Positions 7,500-14,498 of a stretch of 28,057 nt of DNA are shown piece after piece. The first letter of the stretch is position 1. Each line of letters opens with the position of its first letter. The notes under the pieces are model-generated. The model was given only the letters and a program-made list of their open reading frames with translations. It was not told the origin of the DNA and searched no databases. Origin of the DNA: Acidimicrobiia bacterium (GTDB lineage Bacteria; Actinomycetota; Acidimicrobiia; Acidimicrobiales; Ilumatobacteraceae). The stretch spans positions 1 to 28,057 of the forward strand of contig JACCUL010000434.1 in assembly GCA_013811855.1 (NCBI GenBank), in the 5' to 3' direction. The position numbers and the translations under genes were made by a program.

Positions 7500-8060
7500 T
7501 CAGCCGACGAACGCGGACTCGAAGGCTGACTCCAAGTCGGCGGTCGCGGGTCCGCTGAATCCGCAGCCGTTGACGTTGCCGTCGGTGGCCGTGATCAAGT
7601 AGCGCTCACCGGCGGCGAACTCGACACCGTCGAGTGCGGCCGAAGTGTTCTCGGCGGGCAAGGACAGATCGACAAGGTCGGTCTCGTCGTTCGGCGTCCG
7701 GTACCAGCGCTCGACGTCGATCGTCACCATCGTGTCGGAGATCTCGGTGACGGTGCCGGCAAAGGCGACCGGCATGTCGGCGAGCATGCTGACGTCGAAC
7801 GGCAGACAGGAAGTCATCGTCGTTCCTGCAGCGGCGACAGCCAAGGATTGGCGGCTCTCGGACTGGTCGTCAGAAGTCACCGCCACGGTCGCGATCGCGA
7901 TGCCGACCGCGGCCGCAGCGGCGGCGAGGCCGCCGACGAGCATCCTCCGCCGACTTCGATTGTCCGTCGTTGCGACGTCGTCGGTCGTTGTGGCGGGTCG
8001 TTCGGTCGAGGTGCTCATGATCTCCTCCAAGAGGTCGCGCAGTTCGTCGTCTCGCATCAT
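7500..8060 (-). CDS. Membrane-anchored protein of unknown function
   Basis: 186 residues from the paired ATGs at 8060/8057. The first 39 residues are a polar, acidic cytoplasmic part (DDELRDLLEEI), then an RRR stop, a helix (40-62), and an outer domain of about 120 residues. Two cysteines in the outer part (SCLPFDV, GCGF) could form a disulfide. The shape resembles an anti-sigma factor, but no zinc motif and no sigma gene are present. The frame is open to 8174, where an alternative ATG exists. No ribosome site clearly decides between them. The outer domain contains VERWYRTP, a phrase common in uncharacterised exported proteins. Confidence 0.6.
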   Translation of the reverse strand: MMRDDELRDLLEEIMSTSTERPATTTDDVATTDNRSRRRMLVGGLAAAAAAVGIAIATVAVTSDDQSESRQSLAVAAAGTTMTSCLPFDVSMLADMPVAFAGTVTEISDTMVTIDVERWYRTPNDETDLVDLSLPAENTSAALDGVEFAAGERYLITATDGNVNGCGFSGPATADLESAFESAFVG

Positions 8061-8184
8061 CGGTTTCCGGTGGTCCGGTCGGGGATTGTCCAGGACGTGC
8101 CGCGGCCTTTCACCGGCACCACCCGGAGAATCCGGATTCGATCGCCGCCGGGCGCGCCGCCTCGCGGGAGACATTACGATCGTG

Positions 8185-8214
8185 TTGCGGTCGCTGTAAC
8201 AGGATTACTACGAT
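8185..8214 (+). promoter_or_regulatory. Possible promoter of the M23 peptidase gene
   Basis: TTGCGG (8185-8190), an 18-nt spacer and TACGAT (8209-8214) match in form the better-supported marR promoter. Transcription would start near 8221. The overlapping 17-mer TACTACG-ATG-CGTCGCA (8206-8222) weakly resembles the BlaI-type dyads described below. The 270 bases from 8061 to 8331 hold no other recognised feature. Confidence 0.4.
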
Positions 8215-8331
8215 GCGTCGCAGTCCGCCGGCTCGTCGATCCGGCATCTCGCGGATCCAACCAGAAGGGCGCCACGTCTGCCATCTCACTTCGCTCGCCT
8301 CGCGTTCCGGCGCGAACGGGTCGCTCGTCTC

Positions 8332-9528
8332 GTGGTCGCCGGTCTTGTGGTCGCAGCCGTCACGGCCACTCTCCGCCCCGGCCCCGCTGGCGCTCAGGTC
8401 GACGAAGATGCCGCGGACGCCGCCGCTCAGGCGATTGCATCAGCCCAGGAGCAGGCCAACGACGCTGCGGCGGCGTTCCTTCAAGCTCGGTCCGATCTCG
8501 AGGTGCTGGAGGACCAGGCCGCCCGCTTGGTGGACGAGCGAGACGCCCTCCAGGCTCGGGTCGACGGACTGCGCGAGCAGGTGCAGAGCGTCGCGATCAA
8601 CAGGTACATGTCGAGCGGGTCGACCGGTATCCCGCTGCTCACCAGCTATCGGGAGCCGAGCGACCGGCTGCAGGCCGACGTCCTGAGCGAGATCGTCACC
8701 GAGGTCTCCGCCGACGCCCTGGACCAGTTCAGCCTCGCGCAGGACGAGCTCGACGCCAAGACCGAGGAGGTCGAACAGACTCAGGCCGCGGTGGAGTCAC
8801 AGCAGCAGGAGTTCGCCGAGCTACGTGACCGGGCGGAAGCGGACGTTCTCCACCTCCGGGAGGTCGAGGAGGAACGCTTGGCCGACGAACAGGTGCGACT
8901 GGCCCTCGAAGCCAGAGAGCGCGAGCGCCAACGTCAGGTCGCCGAAGCGCAGCGGATCGCCGCGGAGCGTGAGGCCGAAGCACGCGCCCGCCAGCAGCAG
9001 CCCGACCCGTCGACGCCGGTCGAGCCCACCTCGGAGCCAGAGCTGCCACTGCCTCCCGATCCGACCCCCGACGACCCGCCCGACGCCGAGCCACCGTCGC
9101 CGCCGCCCCCGACCCCGCCGCCGACCCCGCCGCCGACCGACGGGATGATCTGCCCAGTTCAAGGTGCGTCTGCGTACAGCGACACGTGGGGTGCGCCACG
9201 CTCGGGTGGCCGCACCCACGAGGGCGTCGACATGCTCGCGCCGACTGGTACGCCGCTCGTCGCCGTCACCGCCGGATCGGTGCAGTTCTCGCAGAACTCG
9301 CTCGGCGGCAACGCCGTGTGGCTGAGTGGGGCGAACGGCTTCAAGTACTACTACGCCCACCTCAGCGCATTCGCCGGGTCGAGCCGCAGCGTCAACCAGG
9401 GTGAGGTGATCGGCTACATCGGCGACAGCGGCAACGCCGCCGGCACCCCGCACCTCCACTTCGAGGTGCACCCCGGCGGGGGTTCGGCCGTCAACCCCAC
9501 GCCGTACGTCAGCGCCGCTGGATGCTGA
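8332..9528 (+). CDS. Secreted M23 (LytM) peptidase with coiled coil
   Basis: 398 residues from GTG 8332. A hydrophobic signal or anchor is followed by a long coiled coil (about 25-230, rich in E, Q, R and A) and a proline-rich linker. An M23 domain forms the last 125 residues: GGRTHEGVDMLAP supplies the first zinc His and Asp, and HLHFEVHPGG supplies the last His. This build matches EnvC/NlpD-like or RipA-neighbour cell-wall hydrolases and activators that act outside the membrane during division. The start is doubtful: an open stretch from 8200 adds RRERVARL, a better signal-peptide front, but has no ATG or GTG; CTG 8278 is possible. Confidence 0.85.
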   Translation: MVAGLVVAAVTATLRPGPAGAQVDEDAADAAAQAIASAQEQANDAAAAFLQARSDLEVLEDQAARLVDERDALQARVDGLREQVQSVAINRYMSSGSTGIPLLTSYREPSDRLQADVLSEIVTEVSADALDQFSLAQDELDAKTEEVEQTQAAVESQQQEFAELRDRAEADVLHLREVEEERLADEQVRLALEARERERQRQVAEAQRIAAEREAEARARQQQPDPSTPVEPTSEPELPLPPDPTPDDPPDAEPPSPPPPTPPPTPPPTDGMICPVQGASAYSDTWGAPRSGGRTHEGVDMLAPTGTPLVAVTAGSVQFSQNSLGGNAVWLSGANGFKYYYAHLSAFAGSSRSVNQGEVIGYIGDSGNAAGTPHLHFEVHPGGGSAVNPTPYVSAAGC

Positions 9529-9587
9529 CGGGGCCGGGCGGTTGAACGCGGTCGCCGGTGTCACATTCGCAGAGCAGTGGAAGAGTC

Positions 9588-10736
9588 GTGGTCCGCAGCG
9601 AGATCACCCGGATCTTGCGCTGGGCGGTCATCGCGTGCGGATTGGCGGTGCTCGCCGGTGCCGCGGTGCTCTGGCCGAACGACTCGAGCGGGAGCGCCGA
9701 TCCACTCGGTCTGGCCGCGGATCCGATCGACGCCGAGGTCTTCTCGGTCGACCGGCTTCCGTGCTCCACGGACGAGACGACGACGTGTTCGTACATCACG
9801 TTCGAGATCGATGAGGGGCCGAACCGGGGAAACCTCACCACCATCGAGCAGTCGCTCAGCCGGTTCTTCGAGGCCGGCGACGACGTCCAACTGATCGAGA
9901 CCCCGCTCGACGACGGCTCGACGATCTACTCGTTCTACGACTACCAGCGATCCGACAGTCTGCTCGTGCTGGCCGCATTGTTCATCGTGGCCGTCGTTGC
10001 GCTCGGTCGCTGGCGCGGTCTCGGCGCCCTCGGCGGTCTGGTGATCAGCCTCGGCATCATCGCCTTCTTCGCGTTGCCTTCGCTCGTCGACGGCAACAAC
10101 GCCGTCGCCGTTGCGCTCGTCACAGCCGGCGCCGTCGCCATCGTGGCCCTCTACTTGGCGCACGGCATCGGTCCGGCTACCGACGTCGCCTTGCTGTCGA
10201 CCTTCGCCAGCCTGGCGATCACCGGTGTCCTCGCCGCGATCTTCGTCGCCAGCGCCCAGTTCACCGGTTTCACCGACGATGCCACCTTCGTCCTCGACGC
10301 CCTCGGCACCGGCATCGACCCCCGCGGCATCCTTCTCGCCGGCATCGTGATCGGTTCGCTCGGCGTCCTCGACGACGTCACCGTCACACAGGTCTCAGCT
10401 GTCTGGGAACTGCGCACCAGCCGTCCAACGGCAACGGACCGTCAGCTGTTCGCGAGCGCCCTGAAGATCGGCCGCGATCACATCTCGTCCACAGTCAACA
10501 CCCTGTTCCTGGCCTACGCCGGCGCGGCGTTGCCGCTGCTGCTGCTGTTCAGCGAGATCGGCCAGCCCTTGACGACGGTCGCCACCCGCGAGGTCGTCGC
10601 GACCGAGATCGTGCGCGCCCTCGTCGGTTCCATTGGCCTGGTCGCTTCAGTGCCGATCAGCACGTGGCTCGCCGTCAAGACGGCGAGCCCTGCGGCACCT
10701 CGCCGCCCGGCGCAGCGAGCGGATCCTGCCGTCTGA
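9588..10736 (+). CDS. YibE/F-like multi-pass membrane protein
   Basis: 382 residues from GTG 9588 after GGAAGAG; GTG 9558 in the same frame is less well placed. One N-terminal helix, an outer domain with a Cys pair (LPCSTDETTTCSYI), then seven or so helices. The pattern GLGALGGLVISLGIIAFFALPSLVDGNNAVAVAL and GVLDDVTVTQVSAVWELR is typical of YibE/F proteins. Their function is not established. It lies 59 nt after the M23 gene and could be in the same transcript; the DUF305 gene follows but has its own promoter and operator. Confidence 0.85.
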   Translation: MVRSEITRILRWAVIACGLAVLAGAAVLWPNDSSGSADPLGLAADPIDAEVFSVDRLPCSTDETTTCSYITFEIDEGPNRGNLTTIEQSLSRFFEAGDDVQLIETPLDDGSTIYSFYDYQRSDSLLVLAALFIVAVVALGRWRGLGALGGLVISLGIIAFFALPSLVDGNNAVAVALVTAGAVAIVALYLAHGIGPATDVALLSTFASLAITGVLAAIFVASAQFTGFTDDATFVLDALGTGIDPRGILLAGIVIGSLGVLDDVTVTQVSAVWELRTSRPTATDRQLFASALKIGRDHISSTVNTLFLAYAGAALPLLLLFSEIGQPLTTVATREVVATEIVRALVGSIGLVASVPISTWLAVKTASPAAPRRPAQRADPAV

Positions 10737-10750
10737 TCTCATGGCCAACG

Positions 10751-10767
10751 TACTACGTTGTGTCGTA
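10751..10767. promoter_or_regulatory. BlaI-type operator before the DUF305 gene
   Basis: TACTACG-TTG-TGTCGTA is a 7-3-7 inverted repeat with 5 of 7 paired positions. It ends one base before the ATG at 10769, the same spacing as the perfect copy at 13941-13957. Binding by the BlaI-type repressor encoded at 12314 is inferred. Confidence 0.55.
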
Positions 10768-10768
10768 T

Positions 10769-11395
10769 ATGTTCGTCGGACACCAGCCCCCAGCCCATCG
10801 ATTCGGTCGCCGCGTGGTCCTCGCCGCAGCCGCCCTCGTCGGTGTCGCAGCTTGCGGCAGCGACAACGATGATGGCGCGGGCAGCAACTCATCGGCCGCG
10901 GCGGTCGACCAGGACTTCAACAACGCCGACGTGCAGTTCGCACGCGACATGATCCCCCATCACGAACGAGCGGTCGAGATGGCTGTGATCGCCATCGACC
11001 CCTCCGTGGAAGCTGGGCAGGAGGTCCAAGACTTGGCGACACGTATCGAAGACGCGCAAGATCCGGAGATCGACCTGATGTCCGGGTGGTTGACCGCGTG
11101 GGGACAAGGTCCGTCTGGATCGGGCGTCACCGCCGGGACCGACGACGCGGATGGGATGGACATGGACGACGACATGATGACGGGCGAGGAGATGAGCAGC
11201 CTGGCCGAGCTCCGGGGCGACGAGTTCGACCAACAGTGGATGGACATGATGATCAGACATCATCAGGGCGCCATCGCGATGGCCGAGACCGAGCTCGATG
11301 ACGGGTCTAACGCTGACGCCGTCGGACTCGCCGAGCGGATCATCGAGGCGCAGGAAGCCGAGATCGACGAGATGCGCACCCTGCTCGACAGCTGA
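10769..11395 (+). CDS. DUF305 lipoprotein, probable metal-binding
   Basis: 208 residues. The lipoprotein signal FGRRVVLAAAALVGVAA ends at Cys29. The mature part has two DUF305 halves, FARDMIPHHERAVEMA (His 64-65) and WMDMMIRHHQGAIAMAE (His 164-165), exactly 100 residues apart. The linker is rich in Met and Asp (GMDMDDDMMTGEEM). DUF305 includes CopM-type periplasmic copper-binding proteins, so copper binding is a fair expectation. The start is fixed by the operator, which ends one base upstream, and by the signal peptide; the same frame is open upstream to 10664 without a plausible signal. The message is probably leaderless. Confidence 0.85.
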   Translation: MFVGHQPPAHRFGRRVVLAAAALVGVAACGSDNDDGAGSNSSAAAVDQDFNNADVQFARDMIPHHERAVEMAVIAIDPSVEAGQEVQDLATRIEDAQDPEIDLMSGWLTAWGQGPSGSGVTAGTDDADGMDMDDDMMTGEEMSSLAELRGDEFDQQWMDMMIRHHQGAIAMAETELDDGSNADAVGLAERIIEAQEAEIDEMRTLLDS

Positions 11396-11438
11396 CCGAA
11401 GGGGCGACAACGCAGCTGGTGACCCGCTGCTGGTCAGA

Positions 11439-12311
11439 TCAGCGCGGACAGAGCGCGACGATGAGTCCGGCCAAGTGGTGCAGTTGATAGCCGGCGAGCA
11501 GCGCCGTGATCACGATCGCGGCCCGGATCGAGGTCGTGATCGCACATGATCCGTGGCCCGGGTCCGACTGCAACAGTGCGTCGACCCGAGCGGGCACCCC
11601 GAGCCCGGCGATGGCCAACGCCGAAGCTGGCGCTGATGATCGCAAGGCGACTTTGGCGATGGTGCGCGCCACGAACCGACGGTCACCGCCGGTAGCGCAT
11701 ACCGCCTCCTCGTCGGCCCATCGCTCCAGGGTGAACAGAAGGCGATCGCTCAGCGGCCGGAGCAATGGGATCGCGGCCTGCGACAACCGTGCCAGCAGCA
11801 CCATCCGATCGTGCCGATGGACGCCGTGCGCTCGCTCGTGGGCCAAGACTACGGCGAGCTCGTCGATGTCGAGCATCGAGACCAGTCCGGACGAGATCAC
11901 CACCCGGCCCGCTCGCCCCGGCAGTGTGTAGGCCATCGGGTCATCCTCAGTGATCACCTGCACCGTCTCCTGTCGAGTGCCACGCATCCGCCGATAGGCC
12001 GTGGACACCTGGACGGTGCGCACCAACCCGAGCATGCTCAGCGCCACCGCTGGGATGCCGAGGAACGGCGAGATCGGCTCGTCGATCCCGGCTGCGGACC
12101 CGCACCACCTGATGAAATGGCCGAACATCGGCAGATGACCGAGGAAACCGAGACTGACGATCCAGAGGCTGGGCACTGCCGCCGTCCCGACGAGCAGCAA
12201 CGCCGCGGTCAAGCCGCGCGCCGCGAACTCCGGCCTCAGTCGGCGGTGCAGAGCGGCGACCAGGAGCGCGACCAAGGTGGCAGCGGTCAACGGCACGAAG
12301 GCCCAACCCAT
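11439..12311 (-). CDS. M56 membrane metalloprotease, BlaR-like without sensor domain
   Basis: 290 residues with four or so membrane helices. The zinc site is HERAH (158-162), with a third ligand in LERWADEEA (Glu 196). This is the gluzincin core of BlaR/MecR proteins. There is no C-terminal penicillin-binding domain; the chain ends after a last helix and LCPR. It lies 2 nt after the BlaI-type gene, the standard pair in which the protease relieves repression. Without the beta-lactam sensor its signal must be something else. It converges with the DUF305 gene, 43 nt away. Confidence 0.88.
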   Translation of the reverse strand: MGWAFVPLTAATLVALLVAALHRRLRPEFAARGLTAALLLVGTAAVPSLWIVSLGFLGHLPMFGHFIRWCGSAAGIDEPISPFLGIPAVALSMLGLVRTVQVSTAYRRMRGTRQETVQVITEDDPMAYTLPGRAGRVVISSGLVSMLDIDELAVVLAHERAHGVHRHDRMVLLARLSQAAIPLLRPLSDRLLFTLERWADEEAVCATGGDRRFVARTIAKVALRSSAPASALAIAGLGVPARVDALLQSDPGHGSCAITTSIRAAIVITALLAGYQLHHLAGLIVALCPR

Positions 12312-12313
12312 TG

Positions 12314-12670
12314 TCAGGTGTCGAGCTCGTCGAGCACGGACCGCAGCACCCGCGCGTCCCGCTTGCTCAAGCCGCTGACGAAGCGACTCATCACCGCCCG
12401 CCGATCGGTAGCCGAAGTCAACGCCCTGCCGATCGACCGAGCCACCATCTCACCTTCAGACATCACCGCCCGATAGCGGAACGCTCGACCGTCCAACCGA
12501 CGTTCCACCAGACCCTTGCCGTGGAGACGCCCGAGCACCGTCGCCACCGTCGTGTAGGCGAGCGTGCCGTCCAGCCGGGCCAGCACCTCGCCAGGCGTCA
12601 ACGCGTGCTCACCCGTCCACAACGCCGCCAAGACGTCGCGTTCCAGTGCCCCGTCAGGCCGCCGTGTCAT
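12314..12670 (-). CDS. BlaI/MecI/CopY-family repressor
   Basis: 118 residues with the family winged helix: LERDVLAALWTGEHALTPGEVLARLDGTLAYTTVATVLGRLHGKGLVERRLDGRAFRYRAVMS, then a helical dimer part. Family members bind dyads with TACA/TGTA cores. Three dyads with TAC...GTA ends occur nearby. There is no CopY-type C-terminal CxC metal site. Inactivation by the adjacent M56 protease is the family model. A 92-nt gap separates it from the upstream small membrane protein, and all three could be read from the operator at 13172-13188. Confidence 0.9.
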   Translation of the reverse strand: MTRRPDGALERDVLAALWTGEHALTPGEVLARLDGTLAYTTVATVLGRLHGKGLVERRLDGRAFRYRAVMSEGEMVARSIGRALTSATDRRAVMSRFVSGLSKRDARVLRSVLDELDT

Positions 12671-12762
12671 CTGTTCCGTTTCTCACTCGAGTGGCCGACA
12701 GTACCGGCCGTCTCGACGAACGAAGTCCAACGCCGATGCAAGTCACCGCGGGTCGGTCGGGC

Positions 12763-13149
12763 TCAGCGTGTGCGGTCGAACCATCCGAACCACTGCAGGC
12801 TCCACGCGGCAGTCGCGACGCCGACGACGAGGTACAACTCGTTGTGACCGCCCGGCAGCAGGACCGGCAGGCCGCCGATCAACATGACATCGTTGAGTAT
12901 CGCGATCGCGATCCCGATGACCAGGCACAGCCATCCGACCGCCCGGTGCCACTCCGGGCGAACCCGAACCATCCGCGCTGGCGGTGTGTACCGAGACGTC
13001 GGTGGTGGCACCGGACGAGCCGGGGCACGGAAGTGGGGCCGATCGGACTCTGGTGTGACTGGCGCGGCGGGATGACGATCGACGGGCACCGTGACCCGGC
13101 CTCGGTGCTCCGAGGAGGTTCCGCCAGTCCGGCGCTTGCGTGTCGCCAT
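12763..13149 (-). CDS. Two-helix membrane protein upstream of the BlaI-type gene
   Basis: 128 residues. A basic, proline-rich N-terminal half (1-68), then two helices (about 70-88 and 104-122) joined by LPGGHNEL. The C-terminus LQWFGWFDRTR is short. GAGGAGAG lies 4 nt or so before the ATG at 13149, a strong ribosome site. No family is recognised. Being first behind the operator at 13172-13188, it is likely the first gene of the BlaI/M56 transcript and could be a signalling partner of the protease; this is inference from position only. Confidence 0.65.
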   Translation of the reverse strand: MATRKRRTGGTSSEHRGRVTVPVDRHPAAPVTPESDRPHFRAPARPVPPPTSRYTPPARMVRVRPEWHRAVGWLCLVIGIAIAILNDVMLIGGLPVLLPGGHNELYLVVGVATAAWSLQWFGWFDRTR

Positions 13150-13171
13150 CCACTCTCCTCACCACAATCGT

Positions 13172-13188
13172 TACGATGGACTGTAGTA
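13172..13188. promoter_or_regulatory. BlaI-type operator of the BlaI/M56 cluster
   Basis: TACGATG-GAC-TGTAGTA is a 7-3-7 inverted repeat. Read on the minus strand it starts TACTACAG and contains TACAGT, a fair -10 box (13185-13180), followed by a leader of about 23 nt and the ribosome site of the 128-residue protein gene. This would give autoregulation of the cluster. Confidence 0.5.
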
Positions 13189-13277
13189 ATCGGAGTATAC
13201 GATGGCAGGGGAAGACGCCCTGACGAGCAATCCGGCGGCCGGTTCGCCCCCTGTGCCGTCGGATCGTCGATGGTGGG

Positions 13278-13682
13278 TCAGTTCGAGCTGATCGCTTGCT
13301 CGATGACGGCGCAGCCAGAGCCGACTGAGTGATCGACCTTGATCCGTCGGGCGTCGTCGATCACTGCTCGCTGACGACGCAGGTCGGCGATCGCAGCGTC
13401 GATCTCGGTGAGCCGTTTCGCGAGAAGGGCGTCGGTGCGCTCGCAGGGGGCGCCGCGTTCGGAGATCTGGATGATCTCGGCGATGGCGTCGAGCGAGAGA
13501 CCGAGGCTGCGGCCCCTCCGGATGAACGCGAGAACTTCGACGTCGTCATCGGTGAACAGTCGGTAGCCGGAGCGGGTGCGCTCGGGCGCGTCGAAAAGAC
13601 CTCTCGATTCGTAGAACCTGACGGCGCGAGGCGTGACCGCCGCCTTGGCTGCTTCTCCGATCGTGTAGCTGGCCACTGTCAC
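13278..13682 (-). CDS. MerR-family metal-responsive regulator
   Basis: 134 residues from GTG 13682, preceded by GAGGGA. The MerR winged helix is YTIGEAAKAAVTPRAVRFYESRGLFDAPERTRSGYRLFTDDDVEVLAFIRRGRSLGLSLDAI. A long dimer helix follows. Cys80 (GAPCERTDALL) and Cys124 (GSGCAVIE) fall where ZntR/MerR place Cys79/82 and Cys124/126; His118 could be a third ligand, while the cysteine of ZntR 114/115 is missing. This suggests a soft or borderline divalent metal (zinc, cadmium, lead or mercury) rather than copper. It is divergent from the cysteine-rich peptide gene, which is its probable target. Confidence 0.87.
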   Translation of the reverse strand: MTVASYTIGEAAKAAVTPRAVRFYESRGLFDAPERTRSGYRLFTDDDVEVLAFIRRGRSLGLSLDAIAEIIQISERGAPCERTDALLAKRLTEIDAAIADLRRQRAVIDDARRIKVDHSVGSGCAVIEQAISSN

Positions 13683-13692
13683 CGATTCCCTC

Positions 13693-13728
13693 TTGACCTT
13701 GACGGTTGGTCAACGTTGTACCGTCAAG
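13693..13728 (+). promoter_or_regulatory. MerR-type promoter and operator
   Basis: TTGACC (13693-13698) and TACCGT (13719-13724) are 20 nt apart, the stretched spacing typical of MerR promoters. TTGACC (13693-13698) pairs with GGTCAA (13708-13713) but with the -35 inside the dyad, as in cadR-type promoters. A second perfect inverted repeat links CTTGACGGT (13698-13706) with ACCGTCAAG (13720-13728). GGAGAGAGG then precedes the ATG at 13758. Spacing and dyads are visible; activation by the MerR protein is inferred. Confidence 0.6.
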
Positions 13729-13757
13729 TGTCCCCAACTACGGAGAGAGGTGGAGCG

Positions 13758-13907
13758 ATGGCGTTCAAGCAAGGCGAGGTGTATCGCTGTCCTGACGAGG
13801 CGTGCGGCTGCGAGGTGACGGTCACGAAGGCCGCACCTGCGGATTGTCCGGGCACGAGCAACCCGACGTGCTGCTGCGACAAGACGATGGAGAAGGTGTC
13901 CGCCTAG
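13758..13907 (+). CDS. Small cysteine-rich, metallothionein-like protein
   Basis: 49 residues with seven cysteines: Cys11, 16 and 18 (YRCPDEACGCEVTVTK), Cys30 (DCPG) and a triple Cys38-40 (TCCCDKTMEKV). The ATG at 13758 follows a strong ribosome site (GGAGAGAGGTGGAG). It is driven by a MerR-style promoter and divergent from the metal-type MerR gene. A rubredoxin-like fold is possible from the spacing, but the CCC cluster fits metal sequestration. I recall similar short proteins beside metal-type MerR genes, but know of no settled function. Likely role: cytosolic metal buffer or chaperone. Confidence 0.78.
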   Translation: MAFKQGEVYRCPDEACGCEVTVTKAAPADCPGTSNPTCCCDKTMEKVSA

Positions 13908-13940
13908 CCGTCGAGCCGTTGTAGCGCATCGTCCATTACA

Positions 13941-13957
13941 TACGACATACTGTCGTA
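13941..13957. promoter_or_regulatory. Perfect BlaI-type operator before the thioredoxin-like operon
   Basis: TACGACA-TAC-TGTCGTA is a perfect 7-3-7 inverted repeat ending one base before the ATG at 13959. TACTGT inside it (13948-13953) fits a TAnnnT -10 box 5 nt before the ATG, so the message is probably leaderless and repressor binding would cover the promoter. Confidence 0.65.
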
Positions 13958-13958
13958 G

Positions 13959-14498
13959 ATGCCGGCTGTGCGCCTTCGATCGATGCTCGGGCCTGCTGCT
14001 GCGGTTGCCCTCGTCGTCGCCGTGGCGATCCCTGCGCTGCGTCAGCCGGACCCGCTCACGTTTCGTGCTTCGGGCCCGCCGGTCGACATCCCGCAACACG
14101 GCACGTTCCCGTCTGTGACTCCCGACGTGTTCGAGGGGATGCTCGTCGGGGCGCGTGGTCGGCCGGTCGTCGTCAACCTCTGGGCCTCATGGTGTGCGCC
14201 ATGTCGGGCGGAGATGCCCTTGTTGCAACGCGCCGCGGACGGACTCGCAGAGCGCGCGGTCATCCTCGGTGTGGCCTCCGAAGCGGATCAGCGCGACGCG
14301 CAAGCCTTCCTCGACGAGCTGGGCGTGACCTATGCCAACGTCTTCGACGCCACGGGCGAGATCAGGTCTCGCCTCGAGCTGACGGGCTATCCGACCACCT
14401 ACGTGTTCGACGGCACCGGGCGTTTGCGAACGAAGTTCACCGGCGCGATCTCCGAGCAACAGATCGTGGCGTTCATCGAAGATGCCGAGGTCCAATGA
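13959..14498 (+). CDS. Thioredoxin-like envelope protein (TlpA/ResA type)
   Basis: 179 residues. N-terminal hydrophobic anchor (about 8-27), then a thioredoxin fold with NLWASWCAPCRAEMPLL (WCAPC at 78-82) and the cis-proline in GYPTTYVFD (Pro145). Such proteins act outside the membrane as thiol-disulfide reductants, fed by CcdA-type electron carriers. That fits the operon, which continues with an Lgt-like membrane protein and CcdA. Its stop overlaps the next start (ATGA). The start follows the operator by one base. Confidence 0.92.
   Translation: MPAVRLRSMLGPAAAVALVVAVAIPALRQPDPLTFRASGPPVDIPQHGTFPSVTPDVFEGMLVGARGRPVVVNLWASWCAPCRAEMPLLQRAADGLAERAVILGVASEADQRDAQAFLDELGVTYANVFDATGEIRSRLELTGYPTTYVFDGTGRLRTKFTGAISEQQIVAFIEDAEVQ

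Noticed and set aside
8206..8222. Fourth possible BlaI-type dyad, TACTACG-ATG-CGTCGCA
   Set aside because: The right arm deviates at two of seven positions and the start codon spacing of the other sites is absent; kept only as a remark on the promoter.
11396..11438. Possible bidirectional terminator between DUF305 and M56 genes
   Set aside because: Short CAGC/GCTG complementarity only; expected by chance in such GC-rich sequence.
11439..12670. Beta-lactam resistance switch
   Set aside because: No beta-lactamase or penicillin-binding sensor domain is present in the window; the linked genes are redox and metal related.
13202..13291. 29-codon ATG frame just after the operator at 13172-13188
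   Set aside because: Very short, no ribosome site, overlaps the end of the MerR gene and shows no motif.
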